Positions 1 through 9,111 of a stretch of DNA of 64,000 bases are shown here, in pieces. The notes beneath the pieces were generated by a model. It was not told where the DNA came from and searched no databases. It worked only from the letters and a program-made list of their open reading frames with translations. How positions within the stretch are numbered: the stretch's first letter is position 1; the number at the start of each line of letters is the position of its first letter. The stretch is taken from IMG/VR virus record IMGVR_UViG_3300036766_000686, positions 27,711 to 91,710 of that record, one strand, 5' to 3'. This DNA is from a virus. The translations under genes were made by a program, and so were the position numbers.

Positions 1-1113
1 AAGTCCTACTTCTCTTAACTTTACTTTGTCTAGCTCCTCGACGATTGAAGCGTCCAAATACTTTCCCAACGCCTCCTCGTGTTGTGATGGCTCTTGAATC
101 TCCAGCCGTTGCTCGTGTTGAAACACAGGAACGTGGCGGGTAAACACGTTGACCCCGCGTTCCTTCAACGCATCGACCTCGCGTTGTAAGTTCGCAAGCG
201 TCACCTTCGCCTCGGCATGGGTCGCAGGGTAATCAATGCGAACATAGTCTCCTTCTCCCACTACCAGTTGCGATTGAAAGCCCCCGCGCTCCCATACCGC
301 AGAAAAGAATCGAGGGGCGACAATGGCAACGCGTTTATGCTCGATACTCGTTCCAGTGAACGTATAAACCGATACCGCTGTTCCGTTGTTACATTCGCCA
401 AAGTCGAGTTGCATTGGAGCGCCAACGTATTCGAAAGTCCGAACCCCCGATACTTCACTATAATTCCTGCGTTGATAAGTATGGAAATGCCCGCTCAGCA
501 CCAGGTCGAAACCTTCGATCAATTCCGAAAGTTCCATCCCTTCATCGCACTCCCACGCCCCATCTCGCATCCCCTTGACGCTTGCGTGAGTTAATAGAAC
601 GTTGCGCGCCGTGACAAAGGAGTTAGATTTTTTGATACCGTCAAGCTCGGCACGCATTTCCGAGAGCGGTGCCCACGATAGCGCATGGAAAGCAACGCCG
701 TCCGCTTTAGAAAACGTGTATCCCTCTCCGCTCTCCATGACGGTTACGGAAGCGCCGTTGACGTGAGGAGCGATCGCGGAGAATACGTCCACGAGCGATC
801 GCCCCCCGTACTTAGTGTGGGCATCGTGATTGCCCGGCAACAGGTAGACCTCGTGTTGTGCCGATAGTTCAAGTATGGCGCTAACCCCCGCGCGTAACGT
901 CACGGCATCAAGGAGACGTTTATCGAATATATCTCCCAAGACCATGATGGCATCGGCATCGAAATCGCGCGCCACTTTCCCGATCTGCTTTACGACCTCT
1001 ATCTGGTCCTTGAGTCTGTCCGTAAGCCCTCGTCCGTCGTCAAGCGGGCGAGCGTAGGGTAGAGCGTTCGAAAAATGAAGGTCAGCGGTGACAACGAGCG
1101 TTAGGTTTTTCAT
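1..1113 (-). CDS. Mre11/SbcD/gp47-like metallophosphoesterase nuclease, C-terminus cut by window
   Basis: The reading frame opens at the ATG at 1113 and stays open to base 1, so the 3' end lies outside the window. The translation shows the full set of calcineurin-like phosphoesterase motifs in order: D-L-H near residue 11, G-D-x-F-D near residue 61, G-N-H-D near residue 92, an L-T-H segment, and G-H-F-H near residue 195. These bind two metal ions in the Mre11, SbcD and T4 gp47 nucleases, which act with an SMC-like ATPase (SbcC/gp46) in end resection and recombination. The start overlaps the upstream recA-like stop as ATGA, so the two are translationally coupled. A gp46-like partner would be expected just beyond the left edge; that is inference. 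Family assignment is strong; the exact subfamily is not resolved. Confidence 0.88.
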   Translation of the reverse strand, partial: MKNLTLVVTADLHFSNALPYARPLDDGRGLTDRLKDQIEVVKQIGKVARDFDADAIMVLGDIFDKRLLDAVTLRAGVSAILELSAQHEVYLLPGNHDAHTKYGGRSLVDVFSAIAPHVNGASVTVMESGEGYTFSKADGVAFHALSWAPLSEMRAELDGIKKSNSFVTARNVLLTHASVKGMRDGAWECDEGMELSELIEGFDLVLSGHFHTYQRRNYSEVSGVRTFEYVGAPMQLDFGECNNGTAVSVYTFTGTSIEHKRVAIVAPRFFSAVWERGGFQSQLVVGEGDYVRIDYPATHAEAKVTLANLQREVDALKERGVNVFTRHVPVFQHEQRLEIQEPSQHEEALGKYLDASIVEELDKVKLREVGL

Positions 1114-2168
1114 CCCACCACCCCCGTCTCCAGTGCGCTCAGCAGTTTCGCCTTTAGCTCGGGGTTGTCTTTCAGCACCCGCACCATTCCCTCTTCCCCG
1201 TGATAGCTCTCTCCAGCGAACGCGAGCCAGCCTCCGTGGGCGCGTTCGACGATCCCGACCTTCAACGCTTCCTTGAGAATTGAATCCACGTAATCAATGC
1301 CCTTCCCATAAATCACGGTGAACTCCGCACGACGAAACGGAGGGGCGATCTGGTTCTTTGCGATATAAACCTCAACGCGGTTCCCTATCGCTTCCTCGCC
1401 CTCCCCCTTGATCGTGTCCTTGCGGGATACCTGCATCAATAGCGAGGCGTAAAAGCGCGGGGCGTTCCCGCCCGCCGTACGCTCCTTCGACCCGTACATC
1501 ACCCCGATCTTGTCCCGCACCTGAGACACGAGCAACAACGCGATATCCTCGCGGCTCAACATGGGAACGAGTTTCGGCAAGCAACGGCTCCAAACGATCT
1601 GCTCCGGTGTTACCAGTTGTTGATCCCATTCTCCCTCTACCGTTGCCTTCGCTTTGGTGGCGTCGATGGAATCAAGGACAACAAGAATCGGAACCCGCTG
1701 TCCCGAGCTTCGAAACTCCTGAGCAACGTTTACCATGACCTCGATTTTTTCGAACGCTGCCTCAAGGTATCGGGGCTGTAGTATGACCAAGTGATCTGTG
1801 TCCACGCCCAACACCTTCGCATAGTCGGGGTCCAACTTGTGTTCGCTGTCAATGTAGATCGCCATGCCCCCGCGCGCTTGCGCTTCCGCTACACAGTGTA
1901 AAGCCAGTGTCGATTTACCCGCGCCCTCCTTGCCCCACAACATAGTCACCCGACCGAGCGGGATGCCTCCGCGCCCAATCGCTTTGTCGAGCGTTGCGCA
2001 CTGAGTAGAAATTACCCCGCGAATTTTGATCGCCATTCCATCGCTACCGAGGAGCTGCGCGGGGGAGAATTCTTCTCCTCGATTCAACTCCTCGAGTAGC
2101 CGCTCCGCGAAGCCCCCCGGCTTGTGCGCCGGGGAGACCTCGCGTTGTTCCTTCTTGCGGCTTGCCAT
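1110..2168 (-). CDS. RecA/UvsX-like recombinase
   Basis: 352 residues, the size of RecA and T4 UvsX. A Walker A loop, GKEGAGKS, sits at residues 79-86, and a Walker B strand ending in LDSID lies near residue 160. The following L-L-V-S-Q-V-R-D-K segment matches the RecA core after the L1 loop, and T-A-G-G-N-A resembles the conserved L2-adjacent glycine patch. The role is ATP-dependent strand exchange and recombination-dependent replication. It sits between a gp32-like SSB and an Mre11/gp47-like nuclease, which reproduces a T4-style recombination module. The first 45 residues are charged and may be a partner-binding tail. RecA and UvsX labels cannot be separated by eye. Confidence 0.92.
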   Translation of the reverse strand: MASRKKEQREVSPAHKPGGFAERLLEELNRGEEFSPAQLLGSDGMAIKIRGVISTQCATLDKAIGRGGIPLGRVTMLWGKEGAGKSTLALHCVAEAQARGGMAIYIDSEHKLDPDYAKVLGVDTDHLVILQPRYLEAAFEKIEVMVNVAQEFRSSGQRVPILVVLDSIDATKAKATVEGEWDQQLVTPEQIVWSRCLPKLVPMLSREDIALLLVSQVRDKIGVMYGSKERTAGGNAPRFYASLLMQVSRKDTIKGEGEEAIGNRVEVYIAKNQIAPPFRRAEFTVIYGKGIDYVDSILKEALKVGIVERAHGGWLAFAGESYHGEEGMVRVLKDNPELKAKLLSALETGVVG

Positions 2169-2176
2169 TGTCTTTC

Positions 2177-3502
2177 CTACTTCCTCTTTTGTTTGGCGAT
2201 ACGGTCAACCTCGGCCTGTATCGCATCAAGTTCGGTGTCCTCGCTGCCGACAGGTTCCGCGGGCGCGTCCTCAACCGCTTCGGGTTCTGCTACAATGTCC
2301 TCAGCCTTCGCTCCTCTTGTCTCGACACGACAGACCTTGGCAAGGTCGCATTTCCCGCAAGCATCGTCGTCCTCAAGGAAATCGCCATAACATTCAGGTC
2401 GCGCCTCGTCTCCCTGTGACTTGCTCGCGGACGTTGTTGCGCGTTCCTTCTCGGCGGACTTAGATCGCAGATCGATCTCCTCGAAACAAGAATCCCCGTC
2501 CTTGCAAGTGCGGCAGATTTTATTTCGAGGCGCTTCCAATCCCACGCCCCAACACTTGCGCCGCTCTTGTGTCGGCGCCTGAGCGAGCGCGGGTGCGGGA
2601 CGTTCGCGTTCGCTCGTGTTGTTTCGCCGCGTCTCGCGCGGCTCTTGTTGTGTCTGCCTGCGACGGTCACGAGGAGGGAACTCGGTAGCTTCCTCTTCCT
2701 CGGCATCAATGCCCAATAGAGCGGCTTCCATCTGATCGGGCGTCTTGATCCAGTTCGCAATCACTCGGAACAAGTCACAGTGGCCGCCCACTCGAACCGC
2801 GTCCTCGATCGCGGCGCGTTGCGCCTCGTCGAACTTCGTCGGCTTCCTAAGCGTGTCCTTGTCGATTGACACTTTATAGTCCGTATTGCTGAAATCCTTT
2901 CCCGTCCTCGACACTTGCAACAACACAACAGGGTCAAGAGCGGTCAAGTCAATGTCGCCCGAATCGTCCATCTCCGAACACACCCCATCAAACACTGTGG
3001 TTCCCGAGAGGTAGACCTTCGGTTCGAAAGGCAAGCGCTTCCAGTCCCGCAATCGCGGAGCCCTGTGGTACATCGGGGTCATGCCTAGTAACCAACGCTT
3101 TGTTCGTCTATGCTTCTCCCCGATACCCGCTACCGCCTCGACCATTTCCTCGCTCAACTTCTCCTTCGACGTTGCGAAGGCTTCACAGATCGGGCAACGC
3201 GTCCTGGGAGTAATGTCGAGGTTCTTGCGCCCCTTGACGTGATCCCGAATCAACGGGTGCAGAATCACGGGATTCCGCTCGGGGTCGAGACACACAACTC
3301 CGCCCTTGCCAACGCCGTAGTGCATCACCACCTGAAGGAAGTTAAGCCCCGCTGTAAAAGCAAAGTCGTCCTCAGAGTGAACTAACCCGTGGAGATAGAC
3401 TTTATAATCCCCTTCATCGAGCTTCCAAAGTTTTCCTCCTCGGTCGCTATCGCTCCGCGCCTCGTCTCGCCGTTGTCGTACTTTGTCTAAATCAATTCCC
3501 AT
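2177..3502 (-). CDS. gp32-like single-stranded DNA-binding protein
   Basis: 441 residues, longer than T4 gp32 (301). A basic N-terminus leads into an OB-like core containing a C-P-I-C pair near residue 105, consistent with the gp32 zinc site. The second half is a low-complexity Gln/Arg/Pro-rich linker, then a cysteine-rich segment (C-R-T-C, further C-x2-C pairs), and an acidic Glu/Asp/Ala tail near the C-terminus. An acidic tail is typical of SSBs and recruits replication partners. The SD AAGGAG lies just before the ATG at 3502. Its place next to the recA-like gene supports a recombination and replication role. The extra cysteine cluster after the linker is not part of classical gp32 and could be an additional zinc knuckle. 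Confidence 0.75.
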   Translation of the reverse strand: MGIDLDKVRQRRDEARSDSDRGGKLWKLDEGDYKVYLHGLVHSEDDFAFTAGLNFLQVVMHYGVGKGGVVCLDPERNPVILHPLIRDHVKGRKNLDITPRTRCPICEAFATSKEKLSEEMVEAVAGIGEKHRRTKRWLLGMTPMYHRAPRLRDWKRLPFEPKVYLSGTTVFDGVCSEMDDSGDIDLTALDPVVLLQVSRTGKDFSNTDYKVSIDKDTLRKPTKFDEAQRAAIEDAVRVGGHCDLFRVIANWIKTPDQMEAALLGIDAEEEEATEFPPRDRRRQTQQEPRETRRNNTSERERPAPALAQAPTQERRKCWGVGLEAPRNKICRTCKDGDSCFEEIDLRSKSAEKERATTSASKSQGDEARPECYGDFLEDDDACGKCDLAKVCRVETRGAKAEDIVAEPEAVEDAPAEPVGSEDTELDAIQAEVDRIAKQKRK

Positions 3503-3556
3503 TTTTTGATCTCCTTATTCTGCTTTGTTCGTTATTCATCTTATTCGCCTATTGAG

Positions 3557-3997
3557 CTACCTCCGCGCGGGGGTGCCCATGTTAATCGCGGCCATTTCCT
3601 CGCGCATCCTCGCGCCCTTGGAGCGCAGGTTCTGCGACTTCTCTTTGAGCGCTACAACGAAATTTTCCAATACCGTTTCATTATATCGGCAATGTGCCTC
3701 GGCTTGTTTGTAGGTCATGAACTTGTCGTCCGATTCGATCGCGGACTTGGTTTTCCACTCGCTCAACTTCGAGTCCTCAACCAACGACTTATGCGCAACC
3801 CCCGCCCGCCACTTCCTATAGAGAGAGTCAAGGATCACCGTCTCGCATCGAGCCGTTGCCAGCAGCGTTCCATAGAAGGCAATCTGGGCCGAGACACGAT
3901 CCATCTCCTCGTCTATGTTCTCCCCGATACCCGCAACCTCCTCCACGTTGATTTCGAACTCCTCTTTGCCCAACTTTACTTTAACTATCGCGTCCAT
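3557..3997 (-). CDS. Small helical protein of the recombination module, function unknown
   Basis: 146 residues, mostly helix-forming and charged, with no transmembrane segment or catalytic motif that I recognise. A short beta-like N-terminus (KVKLGKEEFEI) is followed by long helices with heptad-like hydrophobic spacing from about residue 25 to the end, consistent with a coiled coil. It lies directly upstream of the SSB gene in the same operon and overlaps the small zinc-finger gene before it. Position and helical content would fit an SSB partner or recombination mediator, but that is guilt by association only. Confidence 0.6.
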   Translation of the reverse strand: MDAIVKVKLGKEEFEINVEEVAGIGENIDEEMDRVSAQIAFYGTLLATARCETVILDSLYRKWRAGVAHKSLVEDSKLSEWKTKSAIESDDKFMTYKQAEAHCRYNETVLENFVVALKEKSQNLRSKGARMREEMAAINMGTPARR

Positions 3998-4247
3998 ATT
4001 CCTTCTCTTTCCTCAGTTGATTGCTTATCCTGAAATATAGCGTCCTCGATTTCTTCTTCCCCTTTGAATCCGAAAACGAAAACACCCCATTTTTGCGGGA
4101 CTTCACAGCATTCCCCGCGTAAACTTCATCAATAACCCTTCGCAACAACTCGTCCCCAATGTCTTTAGAACTCAGCCGCGCGCCACAGCAATTGCAATAC
4201 ATCCTAACGCTCGCGGAAATACGGGTGAGAGGTTTAACCTTACTCAT
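3981..4247 (-). CDS. Small zinc-finger protein, unknown function
   Basis: About 88 residues from the ATG at 4247, preceded by GAGG; a TTG at 4256 could add three residues. It overlaps the end of the polymerase gene (stop 4240) and the next gene downstream. A C-N-C-C-G-A motif near residue 18 could form half of a zinc site; the C-terminus is basic (K-G-K-K-K-S-R). This suggests a small nucleic-acid-binding protein, but nothing more specific can be said. Confidence 0.55.
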   Translation of the reverse strand: MSKVKPLTRISASVRMYCNCCGARLSSKDIGDELLRRVIDEVYAGNAVKSRKNGVFSFSDSKGKKKSRTLYFRISNQLRKEKEYGRDS

Positions 4248-7200
4248 ACGCCTCAACCTTTTCGTGCTTATCGAGTGACCACGCCCCTCCGTCTATCCCG
4301 TGTAAAATCGTCTTGATCAATGCTCCGTTTTTGATGCTAGGTTTCAACTCTCTCCACGAGGACGCGAAACACAAGACGCGCAAAAACTCGCCATTGCAAG
4401 CGAGCCCAAACCTGCCCATCGCACGCCCTTCTTTGTCAAAAAGTTCCGACACCCTCGCCACAACTCCTATCACCTTTGCCCTCTTGTCGCTCAGTCTTAC
4501 AACCCCCGCTCTCCCCAGTTTCTTATCCGCTCGATTATTCCACTCCCTCAAAGTCGCAGGGTGTTCGAGGAACAACTGCTCCGCATAGGACTTAATAGAC
4601 TTGTCGTCCATCAACTTTCGAATGTCCGCTAGATAGTTGATGTAAACATTATGCCACTCCGCAGACACGTCTCCGCAGACAAGCAACGGGACTCCATAAT
4701 CTATGACTGGGCGAAACTCCTCGTATAAGTTCCAATCGAGCTTCGCCCACAACGTCGTTCCGCTTGCGCCCTCCAGCAAGACCTTCAACCACTTTCGGTC
4801 CCACCCCTTGTGCTCTCTCTCCTTCTCAGTCCCGGGAATGTTTTCTGCCAACGTCGTGTCCCCGACAAGTCTTTCCTGAAAATCTTTCACAGCCCCAGCA
4901 AGGTAAACCGTTCCCGTCTCCGCAAACAACTCCTCCGATACATCGAATAAAGCTACCTTGACCTTTTCGTTGATGAATCCTTCAAGGTCCACGAGCGGGT
5001 GGGGCAACATGGCAATAGGATTTATTTCAGCGGCAACCGTCAAGCGTTCCCTCTCGGAATACTGAGGCGCGGAGTGAAGGCGCGCACCAAAAGCTTTAAC
5101 AAACTCCTCCTCTTTCCCTTTTGCCACGTAGGTCCAGAAGGCTTCGAAGTTCTCCACGACCCACTTGGGATTCACGAGCAGCGAATCCAGGGCTCCCGAC
5201 TTCGCCAACACGAGCACCGTTCTCTTTGTAACAGCCCTTCCCCTCCGTCGCAAAAAATCAACAAGGTCAGCGTAAGCGCCCCCCTTACCGCGCTCCTCAA
5301 CGATTGATTGCGCTCCAGCTTCTCCAACCCCTTTGATATGCAACAACGACCCGACAATGCACTCCCCATCTTTGTCGAGGGCAAAGCGGGCGCTGGACTT
5401 GTTGATATCGGGAAAGCGAACTGTGACTCCGTGCCTCTCCGCGTCCTTAGCGTATCGTCTAACCTGATCAAGGTCGGGTTCGTTCGCCAACAACGCCCAA
5501 TAGAACTCCAGCGCCCAATGACATTTCAAATACATGGTCCAATACGAGTGCAACGAATAGGAGACGGCATGGGAGTTATGAGAAACAAGCCCGTTAGCTA
5601 AGGTGAATAAATGATCTCCCCCAACTTCGATATCAACCACCGGTCGCACACCCGCGTCCTCCCAGCGTACAAGTCTCCGATAAGAGTAAGTCCGAAAGGC
5701 GGGTCCTTCAGTATTCGAAGCACAGGAAGTTCCCAAACTTTGCGCAAATTTCCGGATGTGGAAAAGCAGTCTATCGACAAACGAACCAAAGATTTTTTTT
5801 GTTTTATTTTGATCCAACGGTCTAAAGCATCGTCCCTCTCTGCTGTTATCTGAAAACGATCTTCTCCCCATAAAGGTTGGAAATGGTGAAGCCCATCTAC
5901 CTCGATTAAAAAAGGGCCAACGAAATCTACTTGCCGAACCATTGTTCCTATCCGTATTTGGACATTTCTCTTGAAGGTTGATTGATCCAACAAGCTCCAA
6001 ATTTTTTCTTCCATATGAGAAACCGTCTTCCGTCTTATTTCTCCCGTCGCCATTCGTGCCGACAGCCGTCTCCCTATCTCTTGAATTTTTTCCGGGTTTC
6101 TCGTCCGCCACTCTTTTAGGCGCCGCGACCGAGCTTCCAAAATGTCTTGTCGAGAAGAGGTTTTTTTCGCCGTTAGTCTCGCCCACTCGATTATCTTGGC
6201 CCTCTCGGCAGGATCGGCCCACCTCTTGCGACAGTTCTCCGCTCGAATATTCAACTTCACTTGTTGGCATACCGTACAGTGTTTTAAGTGCTCGGTCTTT
6301 TGCGACCTCACTTGAAAACTCTGGCCGCAAAGTGTCTTCCATCCTCCGAACTTTCGTTTCATCGACAAGCAATCCGGACACGTCCGCTGATGGTCGATAA
6401 CTTTTTTCATTCCTCGAAGTTCCTGCCCACACCTCGTCTTGTAGAACACACAAGCCTTCCTCAATAATTTCTCTGGTGCTGCATATCCCTCGTTCGGTTT
6501 GCCATCTGTGCCCGAGAGTGCATACCGTTGTTGAACCATCATCAAACTCCAACCTAACCGTTGGCCTGTATTCAATCGGCCAAATATGAATTACTTTTTG
6601 AGTTGTAGGTTTGCCGTTTAAGAACCCAAATATCTTGTCGCCAGCACGTAACTGCCCGATCTCCTTCTCTCCTTCAACCGTAGCGACTTTTTCGGATATG
6701 TCAATACACTTGTTGAAACCGTATCGTCCGAATTTCACAATGGCATCCCACAACTCGTTTCCCACATGCGCGCTCATATCGGGGGTTCGCTTCGCGCAAC
6801 CATCAAGAAACATCTTGCGAAAATCCTCGATTGCGGCGGCGCCTTCGGACTTGCCGATCTTCTTCCTCAATCTATCAGCTTCCTCAGCAGAGAACCCCGC
6901 TACGTCCGTTGCAATCTTGATCACCTGCTCTTGGAATATCAGCAGCCCGAAAGTTTCCTTCGTAATTGCTCCAACTTTGGGGTGGAATAGTTGCTCCTCT
7001 GTGCGCTCAGGCCTCTCTTGTCGAAGTTTGTACTCCGTAGCGAAATCTTTGGCGCCGGGGCGATTTACTGCGTTTAAGTTCACCACATCGTTAAAGCCCT
7101 TGAACGTAAGCCCCAAGGAACAACGGTGAGCGGACGAACTATCAAACTGAAATACTCCTACGAAATCGTGTCCCGTGAACGCTTCTAGCGTCTTGGGATC

Positions 7201-9111
7201 GTCAAGAGGAATACCGTATAACGCGAACGCGGGGGAGACTTGTTTGATGGCTTGCTCGGCTTCGCTCAGTACCGTCACCGTACGGGAGGATAAGACGTCT
7301 ATCTTAATGAGCCCCAACCCTTCAATGCCTTCCATGTCAAACGCCGTTACCACTCCCTTGTTACGGACCTCGATCGGACAGGTATTAACGATAGGCTCTG
7401 GCGCAACAACAACCCCCGCCGCATGAACGCCAAAGGATTTCGTAAGTCCCTCCAGCGCCACAGCGTGTGCAACCACAGAAGGATTTTCCGCGGCGAACTT
7501 CTTAAAAATGTCCTTGTCTTTTAGCGCCTTCTCGATTGCTCCTCGATCGTCTTGCGGCTCGATAGCGGAGGCGGCAATCGAGACGGACTGGTAAGGAACG
7601 TCAAAAACGCGCGCAACGTCTCGCAATACCGCCTTGCCGTTCATCCTGCCGAGGGTCCCGATCAACGCAACTTTTTCCTCTCCGTACTTCTCCTTCAAAT
7701 ATTCAACGATCTCTCCGCGCCTGTCCGCACTAAAATCAATGTCACAGTCAGGCATGTTGATACGCCCCGGGGAGATAAATCGTTCAAACATCAAGTCAAA
7801 TACGATCGGGTCAACGTCGGTTATCCCGAGTAAATACGAAATGAGGGACCCCGCCGCGCTTCCTCGTCCCGGACCTTTTGCTATCCCATGCTCCCGCGCC
7901 CACCTACATACGTCGTATAAGATCAAGAAGTAATCCACGAATCCGTATTTACCCAGCACCTTCAACTCCCGCGCCACTCGCGCGGTATAACTATCGAACT
8001 GAGCAGAGGGCAGCTTGTCGAGCCCGCGCGCCCTTATCCCCTCCCCCGCTAAGTTTATCAAATACTCAGCAGAGGATAAGAAGGGAGGAGGCAAGGATAC
8101 ATGAGGTAATCGAGCTTTCAAAGGATCAATAACTATTCGCGCGCTACACCTTTCGGCAAGTTCCACAGTATTGCGCAACGATTGTTCCACTAAGTGCTCA
8201 GGAATGTGATGGTGATACTCTGAAAACCCATGCCGCATTTCCTCAGCGGACTTGAGGAAATACTGTGTGCCATCGAATGTAAAGCGATCGTCCGTTGCCA
8301 TCGTCGCCTTCGTGCCTATCGCCAACATGACCTCGTGGTGCGCCGCGTCTTGCTCCCGCAAGTAATGAGCGTCTTGAGTTGCTAACAGTTTGCACTTCCC
8401 GCCCGTCAGTGCCAGACAATCCAACGCGAACTGATTTACCCGTTGTTGCCTTGCCTCGCGTAAATCGTGAGGCATGATTTCAAGGTAAAGGTTCTCCCCG
8501 AAGGTATCGTAAAGCATGGAAAACGCTAAGTCCAAATCTTGTGATCTTTTCTCAATCAACGCTCCATTGATCACCGATCCCGCGCACCCCGTTCCCACAG
8601 CAAGCCCTTTGCTCATAGAGCATAGGAACTGTAAATCTATTCTAGGTTTATAATAGAATCCTTCAAGCCACGCCTTGCTCGATAGTGCATACAAGTTCCT
8701 AAGCCCTTCGTCGTCCAGAGCCCACACCGTCAAGTGTTCAACGCGCCTGATGCCCTTCTCCTTTTCTATCTTCTTAATCTCCTCGCGTGTTCTCTTGCGC
8801 TTACCGGAGAAATCAGGATTTACAACGAATAGCTCCCCGCTCGTTTCTTCTTCGTATTTTTCAGCGTCCTCAAGTCCCCGCTGTTTCATGTCCTTGCCAA
8901 CGTAGAACTCGACGCCATAGACAGGCTTGACCCCATGCTTATTGCACTGAGCGGTCAACAGGTACGCCCCACGGATCGTTCCGTGATCAGTCAACGCAAT
9001 CGCGCCATCTCCTCGCTTCGCCGCAGCTTGAACATAGTCCTCGACACGGGCGCACCCGTCCAGCGCACTCATATCCGAATGAACGTGAAGGTGGACGAAC
9101 TCACCGCCCAT
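4240..9111 (-). CDS. dnaE: DNA polymerase III alpha subunit with an intein
   Basis: 1623 residues before splicing; removal of the 378-residue intein leaves about 1245, normal for a bacterial-type C-family polymerase. The N-terminus has a PHP domain (H-L-H-V-H-S-D). The palm carries G-P-G-R-G-S-A-A-G-S and the catalytic P-D-C-D-I-D-F, and the fingers carry Y-G-F-N-K/S-H-A. The C-terminal part contains the helix-hairpin-helix region (I-K-G-V-G-E-A) and an OB-like tail. I chose the ATG at 9111 over 9126 because GGAGGG lies 5 bases upstream and it overlaps the previous gene by only 11 bases. It is the replicative polymerase of the phage; no proofreading subunit is visible here. The intein interrupts the frame between K of FNK and S of SHA. 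Confidence 0.95.
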   Translation of the reverse strand: MGGEFVHLHVHSDMSALDGCARVEDYVQAAAKRGDGAIALTDHGTIRGAYLLTAQCNKHGVKPVYGVEFYVGKDMKQRGLEDAEKYEEETSGELFVVNPDFSGKRKRTREEIKKIEKEKGIRRVEHLTVWALDDEGLRNLYALSSKAWLEGFYYKPRIDLQFLCSMSKGLAVGTGCAGSVINGALIEKRSQDLDLAFSMLYDTFGENLYLEIMPHDLREARQQRVNQFALDCLALTGGKCKLLATQDAHYLREQDAAHHEVMLAIGTKATMATDDRFTFDGTQYFLKSAEEMRHGFSEYHHHIPEHLVEQSLRNTVELAERCSARIVIDPLKARLPHVSLPPPFLSSAEYLINLAGEGIRARGLDKLPSAQFDSYTARVARELKVLGKYGFVDYFLILYDVCRWAREHGIAKGPGRGSAAGSLISYLLGITDVDPIVFDLMFERFISPGRINMPDCDIDFSADRRGEIVEYLKEKYGEEKVALIGTLGRMNGKAVLRDVARVFDVPYQSVSIAASAIEPQDDRGAIEKALKDKDIFKKFAAENPSVVAHAVALEGLTKSFGVHAAGVVVAPEPIVNTCPIEVRNKGVVTAFDMEGIEGLGLIKIDVLSSRTVTVLSEAEQAIKQVSPAFALYGIPLDDPKTLEAFTGHDFVGVFQFDSSSAHRCSLGLTFKGFNDVVNLNAVNRPGAKDFATEYKLRQERPERTEEQLFHPKVGAITKETFGLLIFQEQVIKIATDVAGFSAEEADRLRKKIGKSEGAAAIEDFRKMFLDGCAKRTPDMSAHVGNELWDAIVKFGRYGFNKCIDISEKVATVEGEKEIGQLRAGDKIFGFLNGKPTTQKVIHIWPIEYRPTVRLEFDDGSTTVCTLGHRWQTERGICSTREIIEEGLCVLQDEVWAGTSRNEKSYRPSADVSGLLVDETKVRRMEDTLRPEFSSEVAKDRALKTLYGMPTSEVEYSSGELSQEVGRSCREGQDNRVGETNGEKNLFSTRHFGSSVAAPKRVADEKPGKNSRDRETAVGTNGDGRNKTEDGFSYGRKNLELVGSINLQEKCPNTDRNNGSASRFRWPFFNRGRWASPFPTFMGRRSFSDNSREGRCFRPLDQNKTKKIFGSFVDRLLFHIRKFAQSLGTSCASNTEGPAFRTYSYRRLVRWEDAGVRPVVDIEVGGDHLFTLANGLVSHNSHAVSYSLHSYWTMYLKCHWALEFYWALLANEPDLDQVRRYAKDAERHGVTVRFPDINKSSARFALDKDGECIVGSLLHIKGVGEAGAQSIVEERGKGGAYADLVDFLRRRGRAVTKRTVLVLAKSGALDSLLVNPKWVVENFEAFWTYVAKGKEEEFVKAFGARLHSAPQYSERERLTVAAEINPIAMLPHPLVDLEGFINEKVKVALFDVSEELFAETGTVYLAGAVKDFQERLVGDTTLAENIPGTEKEREHKGWDRKWLKVLLEGASGTTLWAKLDWNLYEEFRPVIDYGVPLLVCGDVSAEWHNVYINYLADIRKLMDDKSIKSYAEQLFLEHPATLREWNNRADKKLGRAGVVRLSDKRAKVIGVVARVSELFDKEGRAMGRFGLACNGEFLRVLCFASSWRELKPSIKNGALIKTILHGIDGGAWSLDKHEKVEAYE
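5575..6708 (-). other. DnaE intein (splicing domains only in frame)
   Basis: In the polymerase frame an intein runs from Cys1 (codon 6708-6706) to a terminal H-N (N codon 5577-5575) followed by Ser of the C-extein, 378 residues. Block A begins C-I-D-I-S-E-K and includes R-A-G-D-K-I; block B is T-V-C-T-L-G-H with the catalytic Thr and His. Block F is V-D-I-E-V-G-G-D-H-L-F and block G ends V-S-H-N. Between B and F the polymerase frame is a hydrophilic, Ser/Arg/Glu-rich stretch of about 260 residues with no LAGLIDADG or HNH motif. The same DNA in another frame encodes a homing endonuclease. The insertion site is three residues downstream of the classical cyanobacterial split DnaE site. Confidence 0.92.
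5598..6449 (-). CDS. Homing endonuclease nested out of frame inside the DnaE intein (zinc fingers + Vsr/DUF559-like nuclease)
   Basis: A same-strand frame shifted from the polymerase frame encodes about 283 residues. The frame is open from 6575, but I prefer the GTG at 6449 because GGAAGG lies 5 bases upstream and the first zinc-binding unit begins right there. The N-terminus has two C-G-x(n)-H-x(2-3)-C-x2-C units, then a basic helical region (K-R-W-A-D, R-R-L-K-E-W) typical of DNA-binding spacers. The C-terminal nuclease reads V-D-F-V-G-P-F-L-I-E-V-D-G-L-H-H, the PD-(D/E)XK/Vsr pattern. The gene lies wholly within intein bases not needed for splicing blocks A, B, F and G, except for its last residues, which overlap block F. 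The role would be cleavage of intein-free polymerase alleles. Dual coding for about 850 bases is unusual. Confidence 0.85.
   Translation of the reverse strand: MFYKTRCGQELRGMKKVIDHQRTCPDCLSMKRKFGGWKTLCGQSFQVRSQKTEHLKHCTVCQQVKLNIRAENCRKRWADPAERAKIIEWARLTAKKTSSRQDILEARSRRLKEWRTRNPEKIQEIGRRLSARMATGEIRRKTVSHMEEKIWSLLDQSTFKRNVQIRIGTMVRQVDFVGPFLIEVDGLHHFQPLWGEDRFQITAERDDALDRWIKIKQKKSLVRLSIDCFSTSGNLRKVWELPVLRILKDPPFGLTLIGDLYAGRTRVCDRWLISKLGEIIYSP

Noticed and set aside
5598-6575. DnaE frame broken by sequencing error around the endonuclease
   Set aside because: The polymerase frame is open through the whole intein with blocks F and G in phase, and the same pattern recurs in the MuF intein; a pair of compensating errors in both is unlikely.
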